A stretch of 52,914 nt of DNA from Phycisphaerales bacterium. Its GTDB lineage: Bacteria; Planctomycetota; Phycisphaerae; Phycisphaerales; UBA1924. Made by a program: the position numbers and the translations under genes. The DNA lies in the NCBI GenBank assembly GCA_017640485.1, contig JAEPQP010000006.1, forward strand, positions 1 to 52,914. The letters run 5' to 3'. Numbering within the stretch: position 1 is the stretch's first letter; each line of letters opens with the position of its first letter. This document shows, piece after piece, positions 1-7,821 of the stretch. The notes below the pieces were generated by a model. The model had not been told where the DNA came from and searched no databases. It saw only the letters and a list, made by a program, of their open reading frames with translations.

Positions 1-208
1 CATGGACTACACCGATGTGGAGTTCGTCTCCAGTGCGGGTCTTGGCGCGATGATCACGACCTCCAAAGCCGCGAGCGAAGTGGGGGGGAAGATGGTCCTT
101 ACGGGGATCAACGAGAATGTGCTGCAGGTGATGAAACTGACGCGTTTGGATCGGCTGCTCAGTATCGAGAAGAACATCGCCAAGGCACAAAAACGCGTGC
201 TCAAATGA
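1..208 (+). CDS. STAS-domain protein (anti-sigma factor antagonist type), 3' part
   Basis: The last 68 codons of a gene that begins before the window. The residues 'VEFVSSAGLG' followed by an amphipathic stretch match the centre of STAS domains, where the Ser of 'SSAGL' is the phosphorylatable residue in SpoIIAA/RsbV-type anti-anti-sigma factors. The remaining 'KMVLTGINENVLQVMKLTRLDRLL' region (shown here only in outline) fits the C-terminal strand and helix of the fold. The Met at base 2 is probably internal, because about 40 N-terminal residues of a normal STAS domain are missing. By family knowledge such proteins act in the cytoplasm in partner switching with an anti-sigma kinase. No partner gene is visible here. 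The stop lies inside a hairpin shared with the terminator of the convergent gene. Confidence 0.85.
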   Translation, partial: MDYTDVEFVSSAGLGAMITTSKAASEVGGKMVLTGINENVLQVMKLTRLDRLLSIEKNIAKAQKRVLK

Positions 209-215
209 GCACGCG
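190..215 (-). terminator. Rho-independent terminator of the Bax-inhibitor gene, overlapping the STAS stop
   Basis: CGCGTGCTCA (194-203) and TGAGCACGCG (206-215) are perfect inverted arms with a minimal loop. Read on the minus strand the hairpin is followed by five U residues, so it can end transcription of the 269-1075 gene. It overlaps the last codons and stop of the STAS gene and may serve both strands. Confidence 0.6.
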
Positions 216-268
216 CGTGGTTTGAATCAAGATGTTCAATCAGCCGTCAATCAAAACTCTATCAACCC

Positions 269-1075
269 TTAGTCGCGCGACTGCAGCTTCGACAGCAGAC
301 GCAGGATCTCGATGTAGAGCCAGACGAGGGTGACCATCAGTCCCCACGCACCGACCCACTCCATGTACTTCGGAGCGCCCGCTTGCACGCCGCGTTCGAT
401 GTATTCGAAGTCCCAGAGCAGGAAGAGCGAAGCGAGGACGACACAGAATCCTGTGAATCCGATCCCCAGCAGACCAGTATCCGCGTACCCGTTCCAGATC
501 CCGACGCCGAACATCTGGAGCACGAACAACGCGACGACATACAGGACCAGTCCCATCACCATCGTGAACATGAGTTTCTTCATGAACCCGCTCAGACGCA
601 GGATCCCGGTCGCGTATCCAGTAAGCATCCCCGCTGTGATCGCGAAGGTTGCAACGACCGCTTGGAGGATGAGCATCTGCATCGAGTTGCTGCCGGTCGA
701 TGGATCGGCGCTGCTCCCCAGAAACTGCATCGGGATGAAGTAACTCAGCGCCCCGACGAACACCCCCTCGAGCACGGCGTGAACCGGAGCAATGTACATC
801 GCGAGCTTGGGTTTCGCGTAGATGACGAACGACACCACGATCCCCGCGATGAAGGATCCGATCAGCAATGGCATGAGGTACTTCACGAGCGATCCGCCGC
901 TCGCGATCTGTTGGAAGGTAAAGACCCCGACCGCCGCGACGATCGAGAGGAGGATGGTCGTCGCGGTGACGGTGCCTCCGATGGTCATCGTGTTGGTCCG
1001 GGTTTGGGTCATCGAGCCGTCGTTGTACTGCCCGAACGCGCCGAACGCGGGATTCTGTGATCTGAGTGTGGACAT
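269..1075 (-). CDS. Bax inhibitor-1/YccA family membrane protein
   Basis: A 268-residue protein with a polar N-terminus of about 40 residues containing 'NPAFGAF'. About seven hydrophobic segments follow, starting near residue 37, and a short charged tail. The segment order, the 'APVHAVLEGVFVGALS' stretch in the middle and the acidic residues near the C-terminus ('LLWDFEYIERGV') match the BI-1/YccA (TMBIM) family. In bacteria these are inner-membrane proteins linked to pH-sensitive calcium leak or FtsH-related quality control. The precise role here is unknown. The gene is monocistronic, convergent with the STAS gene, and ends at the hairpin at 190-215. ATG start at 1075. Confidence 0.9.
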   Translation of the reverse strand: MSTLRSQNPAFGAFGQYNDGSMTQTRTNTMTIGGTVTATTILLSIVAAVGVFTFQQIASGGSLVKYLMPLLIGSFIAGIVVSFVIYAKPKLAMYIAPVHAVLEGVFVGALSYFIPMQFLGSSADPSTGSNSMQMLILQAVVATFAITAGMLTGYATGILRLSGFMKKLMFTMVMGLVLYVVALFVLQMFGVGIWNGYADTGLLGIGFTGFCVVLASLFLLWDFEYIERGVQAGAPKYMEWVGAWGLMVTLVWLYIEILRLLSKLQSRD

Positions 1076-1251
1076 GGTCGTTCCTCTGTCTCAAGTGGAT
1101 GCTGAGTCTGTTCAGCATCGTTGTGGTATCAATCGGGAAAGCTGCCCCGTTATTTCGTTGCAGGCCGATCTGTGGATCAATATCGGATCAATCGTGGTGG
1201 ATTCTACGCAGAATTCAGCCGTCTTGTTCGCCGACCTGTTCACCCACCAGA

Positions 1252-3411
1252 TTAACCCTGAGCGGGCAACTCAGAATCGGGGTTACACGCGAGAATCAGC
1301 ACCCGGAGCGTCTCCGCGATCGACCACGCCTGTGCGGGACACCCGTCCGGACGATGTCCAGAATCGCTCGGCTCCGCGTCGTAGATCTCGTGGATCTGTC
1401 CCACGCTGTCGCTGGACATGACCGACGCGAGCCGCGTGAGCCGCTGGATGCTCGTGGCACGCGACACATCATCAAACCCGCGTGTCCGCATCAGCGCCTC
1501 GCACGCCGGTCCGAGCAGCCAAGGCCAGACCGTGCCGTTGTGGTACGCCGCGTCACGATCCATGAGCGTCCCCGTGTACCGCGACCGATACTCCGGGTCA
1601 TCCGGAGACAGCGTCCGAATCCCTATTGGGGTCAAGAGCGCGTCCCAGACCGCACGGATCGAGTCGTCGCGGATCGCGATCGGGAGCTGTACATGCGGCA
1701 GAGAGAGCGCGAAGATCTGATTCGGACGCAGCTCCTCTGAGCGTTCCCAGTGGAGCGATCTGCTGTGGTTCTTTGGGATCAAGCAGTCTACCAGACCTCC
1801 CGACGGCCCGTTGGTCATGAGCGACTCAAGCGAGGACTGCGCCAAGTCCGCTTGACTCCGATACGCATCCGCTTCCGTCGGACGATCGGGATTGATCATC
1901 GACGCGTAGGCGCGGAGCGCGTTGATCCAGAGCGCTTGGATCTCGATCGGCTTGCCGTGCCTTGGGGTGAAGGTCACGCCGTCGCGCTGCGCATCCATCC
2001 AGGTCAGTTGCGTGGTCTCCGATCCCGCGCAGACGAGCCCGTCGCTGGGATCGACCCCGATGTTGTGGATCGTGCCTTGTGTGTACGCGTTGATCACATC
2101 AAAGCACGCGTGATCAAGATGCTCAGGAAGCTTTGATCCTGTTGCATGACACCAGCGTTCGCACGCGTGCACGAACCACAAGGACGCATCAACCGTGTTG
2201 AAGTGTGCTTCCCCAGCGTCATCGTCGAATCGATTCGGGATCAAGCCGTGCTTCTGGGATTGAGCGAAGATGGAGAGCGCGTCGAGTGCTTCGCGAGTCC
2301 GTCCAGTCACGAGCAGCAATCCGGGGAGCGAGATCATCGTGTCGCGTCCCCAATCGCTGAACCACGGGTACCCAGCGATAATGGAAGTGGATTCGTCCCG
2401 ATCAACGATGTACGCATCAGACGCCGCCGCGAGTTTGGTGATGGCCGATCGGATCTCCGGATCGTCGGGCTGACCCGCAGCCGAGAGCACGTGCTCAATG
2501 GACTCCTGAACACGCGATTGGCGCGATCCGCTCGTCGCGTTCCAGTCGATCGCGCCGATGTCCCGATCCGCGAGCTCGATCTGGATCGTCTGGATGACCC
2601 CCTTGCTGATCGGGACCGACCAGTTCCCGGGCGCGTACCAGTCTTCCGTGTCCGGCTGACCTCGTCGGGTCTCGTGATCGAGCACGACCCGCTCAAAGAT
2701 CGTCGGATCTGTCGACCAATCCAGATGCAGCCCGCGGAGCTGCACGCGCAGTGAACCACGATCAACACGCACGCCGCTCACGCCGGGCTCTGTGAGTTCA
2801 GTGGTCTCAAAGTCAGTCGTTGAGATGCTCCCTGTGTGGTTGAGTTCATGAAAGTCACGCATCGCGAGCAGCGGTTTCAGGGTCATCGATGCATCGACTG
2901 GAGATTGGATCTCGTAGGTCAGCAGCGAAGCGTTGATGCGATCGCCCAGCGTGAGCGTCTTGCGGATCGAGATCGCGCCATTCTGGGTCGGGATGTGGTA
3001 AGTCCACTCCGCATGCTCGTAGCTCGACGAGAACCCAACCAGTCCAGGCATGGTCTCTGGAGGAGACTGGTCATCGCTGAACCGGAATCTGGTCAGATGG
3101 ATCTCAAGCTCCGGAGTGCAGCAGTGCTCTTGCTGGATGTGGACGCACTCATCCATCGCCGCGATCTGATTGACGCGCACAACCGGAGGCGATTGGCTCG
3201 CGATCAGCAAGCCGTGGTACCGCCGGCGAGGGGTCGAATCAATCGATCCCATCGCAAACGACCCATTCCCAGCACCGAGGACCCATTCAGCCGAGGGTTC
3301 GAAGCCTTCAGTCTGGGCAGGATCCCACTGAGCGGACGAGATCTCGGACCTTGCATCTGAGCAAGAACCATCCGATGGATCGGTGAGTTTGATTTTTGTC
3401 TCACTCTTCAC
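1252..3411 (-). CDS. Glycogen debranching enzyme, amylo-alpha-1,6-glucosidase type
   Basis: A 719-residue soluble protein. The N-terminal part has the GDE_N signature: 'EWVLGAGNGSFAMGS', then 'RRRYHGLLIA' near residue 65. The C-terminal part is an (alpha/alpha)6 catalytic domain containing 'IAGYPWFSDWGRDTMISLPG' near residue 345, the hallmark of archaeal/bacterial amylo-1,6-glucosidases. The family hydrolyses alpha-1,6 branch points of glycogen-like glucans in the cytoplasm. The start is GTG at 3411, divergent from guaB with only 44 bp between the chosen starts. No clear ribosome site is visible upstream, so the start is uncertain by a few codons, but GDE_N motifs begin soon after and preclude a much later one. 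The exact substrate was not tested. Confidence 0.9.
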   Translation of the reverse strand: MKSETKIKLTDPSDGSCSDARSEISSAQWDPAQTEGFEPSAEWVLGAGNGSFAMGSIDSTPRRRYHGLLIASQSPPVVRVNQIAAMDECVHIQQEHCCTPELEIHLTRFRFSDDQSPPETMPGLVGFSSSYEHAEWTYHIPTQNGAISIRKTLTLGDRINASLLTYEIQSPVDASMTLKPLLAMRDFHELNHTGSISTTDFETTELTEPGVSGVRVDRGSLRVQLRGLHLDWSTDPTIFERVVLDHETRRGQPDTEDWYAPGNWSVPISKGVIQTIQIELADRDIGAIDWNATSGSRQSRVQESIEHVLSAAGQPDDPEIRSAITKLAAASDAYIVDRDESTSIIAGYPWFSDWGRDTMISLPGLLLVTGRTREALDALSIFAQSQKHGLIPNRFDDDAGEAHFNTVDASLWFVHACERWCHATGSKLPEHLDHACFDVINAYTQGTIHNIGVDPSDGLVCAGSETTQLTWMDAQRDGVTFTPRHGKPIEIQALWINALRAYASMINPDRPTEADAYRSQADLAQSSLESLMTNGPSGGLVDCLIPKNHSRSLHWERSEELRPNQIFALSLPHVQLPIAIRDDSIRAVWDALLTPIGIRTLSPDDPEYRSRYTGTLMDRDAAYHNGTVWPWLLGPACEALMRTRGFDDVSRATSIQRLTRLASVMSSDSVGQIHEIYDAEPSDSGHRPDGCPAQAWSIAETLRVLILACNPDSELPAQG

Positions 3412-3455
3412 ACCAAAATCGTAGACAACCCAGCACCACCCTGCGATACTCTCTC

Positions 3456-5006
3456 ATGGAGCCCACCCAAAAACACAACCCCGTTCCGGTCTCGAGTGCT
3501 GATCACAAAATCGTGATGGAAGGCATCACCTTTGACGATGTCCTGCTGATCCCGCAGCACTCCAATGTGCTCCCGGCGGACGCGATCACCGCGACGAGAC
3601 TCACCAAATCCATCCAGATCAACGCGCCGCTGATCTCCGCACCGATGGACACCGTCACCGAGTCCGAACTCGCGATCGCGCTCGCTCAGGAGGGCGGGAT
3701 CGGGATCATCCACAAGAACCTCTCCATCGAGGCGCAAGCCCGCGAGGTCGCGACGGTCAAGCGCTCCGCCAATGGGGTCATCACCGATCCCATCACGATC
3801 GGACCCGCGGATACCGTCGGCAGAGCGATCGAGCTCATGCACACCCACAATGTCTCGGGATTCCCGATCACCGAAGACGGCAGCGACACACTCCGCTCCA
3901 AAGGCGCCCTGCTCGGGATCCTCACCCGCCGGGATCTCAAGTTCGCGAGCAACCACGACACTCCAATTTCAGAGGTCATGACCAAAGACGGCTTGGTCAC
4001 CGCTCCAGCGAGCACGACGCTCCAGCAAGCCGAGGAAATCCTCAACCAGCACAAGGTCGAGAAGCTCCTGCTCGTTGACGAACAGAACCGACTCGCGGGA
4101 CTGATCACGATGCGTGACATCGAGCGTCTGAGCCAGTTCCCCAACGCATGTGTTGATGGCCGGGGACGACTGCGCGTCGGAGCCGCGGTCGGTCCCAACC
4201 AGTTCGATCGCGTCGAGGCGCTGCTCGCCGCAGAGGTCGATGTCTTGGTCGTTGATACCGCGCACGGGCACTCGGGTGCCGTGCTGGACACAGTCCGCGA
4301 GATCAAGCAGCGGTACGAGATCGATGTCATCGCGGGGAACATCGCGACGGCGGAAGCCGCGATCGCGCTCGTCGATGCGGGTGCGGATGCTGTGAAAGTC
4401 GGGATCGGTCCCGGATCGATCTGCACGACGCGTGTCGTCACCGGGGTCGGGATGCCTCAGATTACCGCGGTGATGAACGCCGTTGAGGGGATCCGCTCGA
4501 TCGGTTCAGATATCCCGGTCATCGCCGACGGCGGGATCCGACTCAGCGGAGACATCGCGAAAGCGATCGCCGCGGGCGCGGATTCCGTGATGCTCGGATC
4601 CCTCTTCGGAGGATTGGATGAATCCCCCGGCGAACTCGTCATCTCCGGCGGTCGCCGCTTCAAATCGTACCGGGGTATGGGCTCAGAAGGCGCGATGGGC
4701 GCTGGTTCAGCCGATCGCTACCGACAAGCCGACAAGCTCGCGGTTCCCGGCAAATCCAAAGGACAAAAATTCGTCCCAGAGGGTGTCGAAGGATTGGTCC
4801 CCTATCGCGGATCGCTCGCGGAGTTCTCCTATCAACTCGTCGGCGGGCTCAAATCCGCGATGGGATACTGCGGCTGCGCCACGATCGAAGAGTTCCGTTC
4901 GCACGCGAAGTTCGTCCGCGTCTCCAGCGCCACAGTCGTCGAGAACCACCCGCACGATATCCGCATTACCAAGGAATCCCCGAACTACACGCACGCGAGC
5001 AAGTAG
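3456..5006 (+). CDS. guaB: Inosine-5'-monophosphate dehydrogenase
   Basis: 516 residues, normal for a full-length IMPDH. It catalyses NAD-dependent oxidation of IMP to XMP, the committed step of GMP synthesis, in the cytoplasm. The N-terminal barrel part '[11 protein letters not shown]' is followed by two CBS domains (about residues 110-235, with '[12 protein letters not shown]' and '[10 protein letters not shown]'). The catalytic loop 'GPGSICTTR' has Cys323, and the phosphate-binding '[14 protein letters not shown]' and flap '[10 protein letters not shown]' are present. All expected motifs are intact. The frame is open further upstream to 3396, but that extension overlaps the divergent gene start and lacks IMPDH character, so ATG 3456 is preferred (ATG 3516 is also possible). 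The gene is single and ends convergent to the small membrane-protein trio. Confidence 0.97.
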   Translation: MEPTQKHNPVPVSSADHKIVMEGITFDDVLLIPQHSNVLPADAITATRLTKSIQINAPLISAPMDTVTESELAIALAQEGGIGIIHKNLSIEAQAREVATVKRSANGVITDPITIGPADTVGRAIELMHTHNVSGFPITEDGSDTLRSKGALLGILTRRDLKFASNHDTPISEVMTKDGLVTAPASTTLQQAEEILNQHKVEKLLLVDEQNRLAGLITMRDIERLSQFPNACVDGRGRLRVGAAVGPNQFDRVEALLAAEVDVLVVDTAHGHSGAVLDTVREIKQRYEIDVIAGNIATAEAAIALVDAGADAVKVGIGPGSICTTRVVTGVGMPQITAVMNAVEGIRSIGSDIPVIADGGIRLSGDIAKAIAAGADSVMLGSLFGGLDESPGELVISGGRRFKSYRGMGSEGAMGAGSADRYRQADKLAVPGKSKGQKFVPEGVEGLVPYRGSLAEFSYQLVGGLKSAMGYCGCATIEEFRSHAKFVRVSSATVVENHPHDIRITKESPNYTHASK

Positions 5007-5068
5007 ATCGGGGTCTCTTTGATTGACTGATATCAAGAGATCGGGACTGAGGTGAGGAGAGTGTTCCC

Positions 5069-5350
5069 TTATTCCTCTTCCCTGTCCGCTTGCAGGATCC
5101 GCTCCGCGTCTTGCGGGGTCATCGATCCCTCGGCGACATACGCCGCGAGCTCACGCTTGGTCTTCTCGCGTTCTTTGCGATTGGCTGTAGAGCTGATGGT
5201 TCCAAACACAATGCCCATCACGCCCAGAATGCCCCCGACGCCGAAGACGATCACGATGATAAGGTTGTCTCCGAGCGCATTGATGATTGCTGACGCGTCA
5301 TCACTTGCGAGGGTGGAGCAGAATTCGGTGCTTGCGAGCGGGAGTTTCAT
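5069..5350 (-). CDS. Small single-pass membrane protein with 'AAYVAEGSMTP' tail, third of a trio
   Basis: 93 residues: a polar N-terminus, one membrane segment at about residues 30-50 (Gly-rich 'VFGVGGILGVMGIVFG'), then a charged 'REKTKRELAAYVAEGSMTPQ' region and an acidic end. The C-terminal half is nearly the same as in the two genes just upstream (5382-5582 and 5633-5863), so the three are tandem paralogues. The helix-turn pattern with 'GSMTP...AERIL' resembles in layout, not sequence, the short C-terminal oligomerisation (SHOCT) tails of membrane proteins. Function unknown. It is probably cotranscribed with the other two, with 31 and 50 bp between genes. The tail probably lies in the cytoplasm because of the preceding Lys/Arg cluster. 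Confidence 0.8.
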   Translation of the reverse strand: MKLPLASTEFCSTLASDDASAIINALGDNLIIVIVFGVGGILGVMGIVFGTISSTANRKEREKTKRELAAYVAEGSMTPQDAERILQADREEE

Positions 5351-5381
5351 GGTGTGTTCCTATGCGTTTGGGAAGAAGGGG

Positions 5382-5582
5382 TCAGCGGCGACGCGGGGAT
5401 TCGCCTGCAGCGAGAAGTCGTTCGCCTTCTTCAGGGGTCATGGATCCCTCGGCGACATACGCCGCGACTTCGCGCTTCGTCTGCTCGCGTTCCTTGCTCT
5501 TTGACATCGCATGGATGATCCCCATCATCGCGAGGAATCCCACGATACTGACAAAGATGATCATGGCAAGATTGGTGTCCAC
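5382..5582 (-). CDS. Small single-pass membrane protein with 'AAYVAEGSMTP' tail, second of a trio
   Basis: 66 residues. A very short N-terminus leads directly into a membrane segment (about residues 5-26), followed by 'SKEREQTKREVAAYVAEG' and 'SMTPEEGERLLAAGE'. The start is GTG at 5582, chosen because AAGGAG lies nine bases upstream on the coding strand and the protein aligns with its neighbours from there. It is the most compact member of the trio and shows that the membrane helix plus the 30-residue tail is the conserved unit. No enzyme motif is present. Function unknown; a membrane-anchored scaffold or adaptor is an inference from layout only. Confidence 0.8.
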   Translation of the reverse strand: MDTNLAMIIFVSIVGFLAMMGIIHAMSKSKEREQTKREVAAYVAEGSMTPEEGERLLAAGESPRRR

Positions 5583-5632
5583 AGTGTTCTCCTTGATACC
5601 GGACCGGTCGATTCAGTGGGGACCGATCGGGG

Positions 5633-5863
5633 TTAGTTGCATCCTCGGTTTTTGCCTGAGCTCAGCAGACGCTCGCCCTGCTCAGGGGTCATGGATCCCT
5701 CAGCGATGTACGCCGCAATCTCACGGCGGGTGCGCTCGCCAGCGATGTTGGTGATCATCTTGGTCACCGATTTCACCACAACAAGCAGCAAGATGGCAGA
5801 AGCGATCATCGTGGGGATGAACACATCCTCATTGCGTATAAAGTCTGAAATGATCTCTTCCAT
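5633..5863 (-). CDS. Small single-pass membrane protein with 'AAYIAEGSMTP' tail, first of a trio
   Basis: 76 residues, promoter-proximal gene of the trio. An acidic N-terminus of about 18 residues, a membrane segment near residues 19-38, then 'ERTRREIAAYIAEGSMTP' and 'EQGERLLSSGKN'. ATG start at 5863. The last residues 'GCN' differ from the paralogues. The conserved tail differs from its siblings mainly by conservative changes (Ile/Val, Arg/Lys, Glu/Gln), indicating duplication and purifying selection of the tail. Membrane helices and N-termini have drifted. Function unknown. Confidence 0.8.
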   Translation of the reverse strand: MEEIISDFIRNEDVFIPTMIASAILLLVVVKSVTKMITNIAGERTRREIAAYIAEGSMTPEQGERLLSSGKNRGCN

Positions 5864-6013
5864 GCGTAGTCTCCAGTTGGATCAACATCCGCGTAATCGC
5901 GGTATTGACTGTTCCCGCTGTGTATTGGGAATCGGAATCATGCTCTTTCAAATGATACCGCAGGAACTCAAATCTTGATACAATTTCTGGTTCCAGCAGC
6001 CCGAAACCGATTT

Positions 6014-6844
6014 TCACGCCCGCAGAGCCCGGTTTACAGCCGCTCGCCAGACGGAATAGAACGCGAACGATTCAAGGGTTCGGTGCTTGATGCCGAGCTT
6101 GCTGGAGTCTTCTTCCAGACGGATCCGGCGTGGAGGCGTGAAGGATTCAAAGTCCTGGTCGATTCCAAGTCCGTCAAGATACGGCTCGAGCAGCTCGACC
6201 GGATCAGGAGGATTCAGCAGTGATGGTTTCTGATCAATCTCGTCAAGCGACCGGATCAGGGTCCTCTGTCCAGTTAAGCGGATGAGCCGGGGGGAGTTGT
6301 TCTGCACGAGATGGAGATCAAGGATCTCGTCAACCTCCATCCGATCAATCCGGATTCTGCGACGGGGTTGCATTCTTGACGCTCCATGCGGACCAGGACT
6401 GTACGGCACCCCCTGAGTTTCGGATCTTGATCGGACCGAGCGGACTCGCCCGAACACGACGAGTCGGATGTTATCGGTTGTAAAGGTCCACGCGGGTTCA
6501 TCGTTGTCATCGGCCGCGAACGCCGTGGGAGAGGTCGCGGGGAATCGAGCGATGCGTTTGATCGGTTCGGGATCCGGATACCGATGGATTTCCGCGTGCG
6601 GGATCGCGAGCGCGAAGACGCCTCGATCGTGGAGGACTCGGAGGATCTCCTTGCTCAGATCCGTTTCGATCATGCACACAACGCTTGGGGATTGGTGCTC
6701 GGCTTCAGCAATCGCGAGGTCGTAGTCCATCCCGACGGATGCAACGAGTGATTCGACGCGATCGTCATGCGACCACCCGCTCGGCCAAGCGAGGATGGAG
6801 AGATACGACGCGTTGTTGGGGGTGATATGGGGACCGCTGTGCAC
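6014..6844 (-). CDS. Unrecognised soluble protein
   Basis: 276 residues from a GTG start at 6844. No ATG is available until about residue 39, so the start is open. The N-terminal third reads like an alpha/beta receiver-like or Rossmann-like fold ('YLSILAWPSGW', 'SVVCMIETDLSKEILRVLHD', 'FALAIPHAE'), with a predicted helix after each strand. The middle has a basic linker ('MQPRRRIRIDRMEVDEILDLHL') and the C-terminus has 'SFAFYSVWRAAVNRALRA'. I recognise no family and no catalytic motif. It lies downstream of the structured RNA candidate at 7049-7200, but a terminator separates them. Codon use is like that of the neighbours. Confidence 0.6.
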   Translation of the reverse strand: MHSGPHITPNNASYLSILAWPSGWSHDDRVESLVASVGMDYDLAIAEAEHQSPSVVCMIETDLSKEILRVLHDRGVFALAIPHAEIHRYPDPEPIKRIARFPATSPTAFAADDNDEPAWTFTTDNIRLVVFGRVRSVRSRSETQGVPYSPGPHGASRMQPRRRIRIDRMEVDEILDLHLVQNNSPRLIRLTGQRTLIRSLDEIDQKPSLLNPPDPVELLEPYLDGLGIDQDFESFTPPRRIRLEEDSSKLGIKHRTLESFAFYSVWRAAVNRALRA

Positions 6845-7048
6845 AGATGATCGTAGCGGCGATCTGATCGGATCCAGATCGGTCGTGCTGCTCGTCGCGT
6901 GGGGTCAAGAAGATATGGAAGACGACGAACAGACCGACCGGTCTACAGCGTGGACATCTTGGTCCAGCGAATGACGAGGGTCTACCCACCCGGCGTCATG
7001 GTTGATCAAACTTGATCTCGGCAAGCGCCGAGGACCAAGGTGTTGGAT

Positions 7049-7084
7049 AAAAAACGGACGCGGGCTCTCGCCTTCCCGCGTCCG
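7049..7084 (-). terminator. Strong Rho-independent terminator of the RNA candidate
   Basis: CGGACGCGGG (7055-7064) and CCCGCGTCCG (7075-7084) form a perfect 10-bp stem with a 10-base loop. On the minus strand this is followed directly by six U residues (A49-A54 on plus). It would end a transcript running leftwards from about 7200. Confidence 0.85.
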
Positions 7085-7200
7085 AAGGTGGCAGCCACAT
7101 TGGCTGCTCCCCTCCCGAAACCCCGGCAAAGCGGTGTGCCTTGCCGGAGGGGGTTTCCAGACTGGTTGGGGACATTGACGATCCAGCCTGGAAACCAAAC
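7049..7200 (-). ncRNA. Unassigned structured RNA candidate
   Basis: On the minus strand, four hairpins occur in order. First is GGTTTCCAG-x-CTGG (7183-7196 with 7152-7165, 13 pairs around one mismatch). Second is CCGGCAA/TTGCCGG (7123-7129 with 7141-7147). Third is a GCAGCCA/TGGCTGC stem at 7091-7107. Last is a GC-rich terminator. GAAACCCC at 7117-7124 can also pair with GGGGTTTC at 7150-7157, which would break the first hairpin, so two exclusive folds are possible. No coding frame explains the pattern. It is not the SRP RNA, RNase P RNA or any riboswitch I can recognise. It may be a small RNA or a leader regulating the 6014-6844 gene. The 5' end is not defined by the sequence. Confidence 0.5.
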
Positions 7201-7821
7201 GACTCAATCACTGCATGAGGGAGTTGTTGTTCTGATTTTTCAAATACTGAGTGTGTGACACAGTTGAAAGAGTTTGGAAAATACTTGGTCTTTGTACGAA
7301 GCGAAATGAACTGAGAAACATTTGAATCTTGAACCTGGTCGAGTGTTTGAGGCACCCTTGCAGGACGCCCATCTATTCGGAGGGTAACAGATACGGATCC
7401 AAGCAGGGTTCAAATTCAATCGATTCAAATCGTTGAAATAGAGACAATAGGCGTTACGTCATATAAATATTGACTTATAAATGACCGAAACAGATTCCTG
7501 AGTTGGCATTCTCTAAATCATCGATTCTCGGTCATGTTTTTTCTCACGGTTCTGGAACACATCGAGCAACCGGGAAATCGCTTAGGTAATTCACCCGAAC
7601 AGAGTGATTGCGTGTTTGGTTTCTTATTGGCCGCGCTCAGGGTGTGCATTGGTTGGGCGTGGACATTCAAACGCATGCCGGTTGCAGTCAATCTGAGAAT
7701 CCCACCAAAAAAGGGTTGCAGCGGAGTATCAATCTGCATTATTCTGCTTCTTGAGAGGGTTGCTGACCGGGCGTTCGTGGGCTCGGTAGTGCTCTGTTTC
7801 ACTCGCGGGGAGCGTGTAGGT
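7201..7821. other. AT-rich intergenic stretch upstream of the FG-GAP protein
   Basis: About 620 bases without a convincing gene. The first 300 are AT-rich, and an imperfect long-loop inverted repeat of ATGACCGA/TCGGTCAT lies near 7482-7540, followed by a T run. The 7534-7821 part is open in the frame of the downstream gene, but its codon choice is unlike the rest and a good signal peptide begins only at 7822. It is therefore treated as leader DNA. It could hold promoters for both the minus-strand RNA candidate and the plus-strand gene. Confidence 0.5.

Noticed and set aside
240-1118. Long frame overlapping the Bax-inhibitor gene in another phase
   Set aside because: Arg/His-rich shadow; the 269-1075 frame has the BI-1 pattern.
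3396-3455. Twenty extra N-terminal codons on guaB
   Set aside because: They overlap the divergent debranching-enzyme start and have no IMPDH similarity; ATG 3456 or 3516 is more likely.
5007-5060. Terminator of guaB around TCTCTTTGAT/ATCAAGAGA
   Set aside because: The stem has a bulge and no T tract follows on either strand.
7081-7200. Signal recognition particle RNA on the minus strand, because of 'GAGCAGCC'
   Set aside because: The conserved GGTCCGGAAGG-type apical loop and the opposing strand are missing, and the RNA folds as sequential hairpins, not one long rod.
7340-7430. A tRNA suggested by a T-loop-like GGTTCAAATTC
   Set aside because: No matching acceptor stem, anticodon arm or D-loop can be drawn around it.
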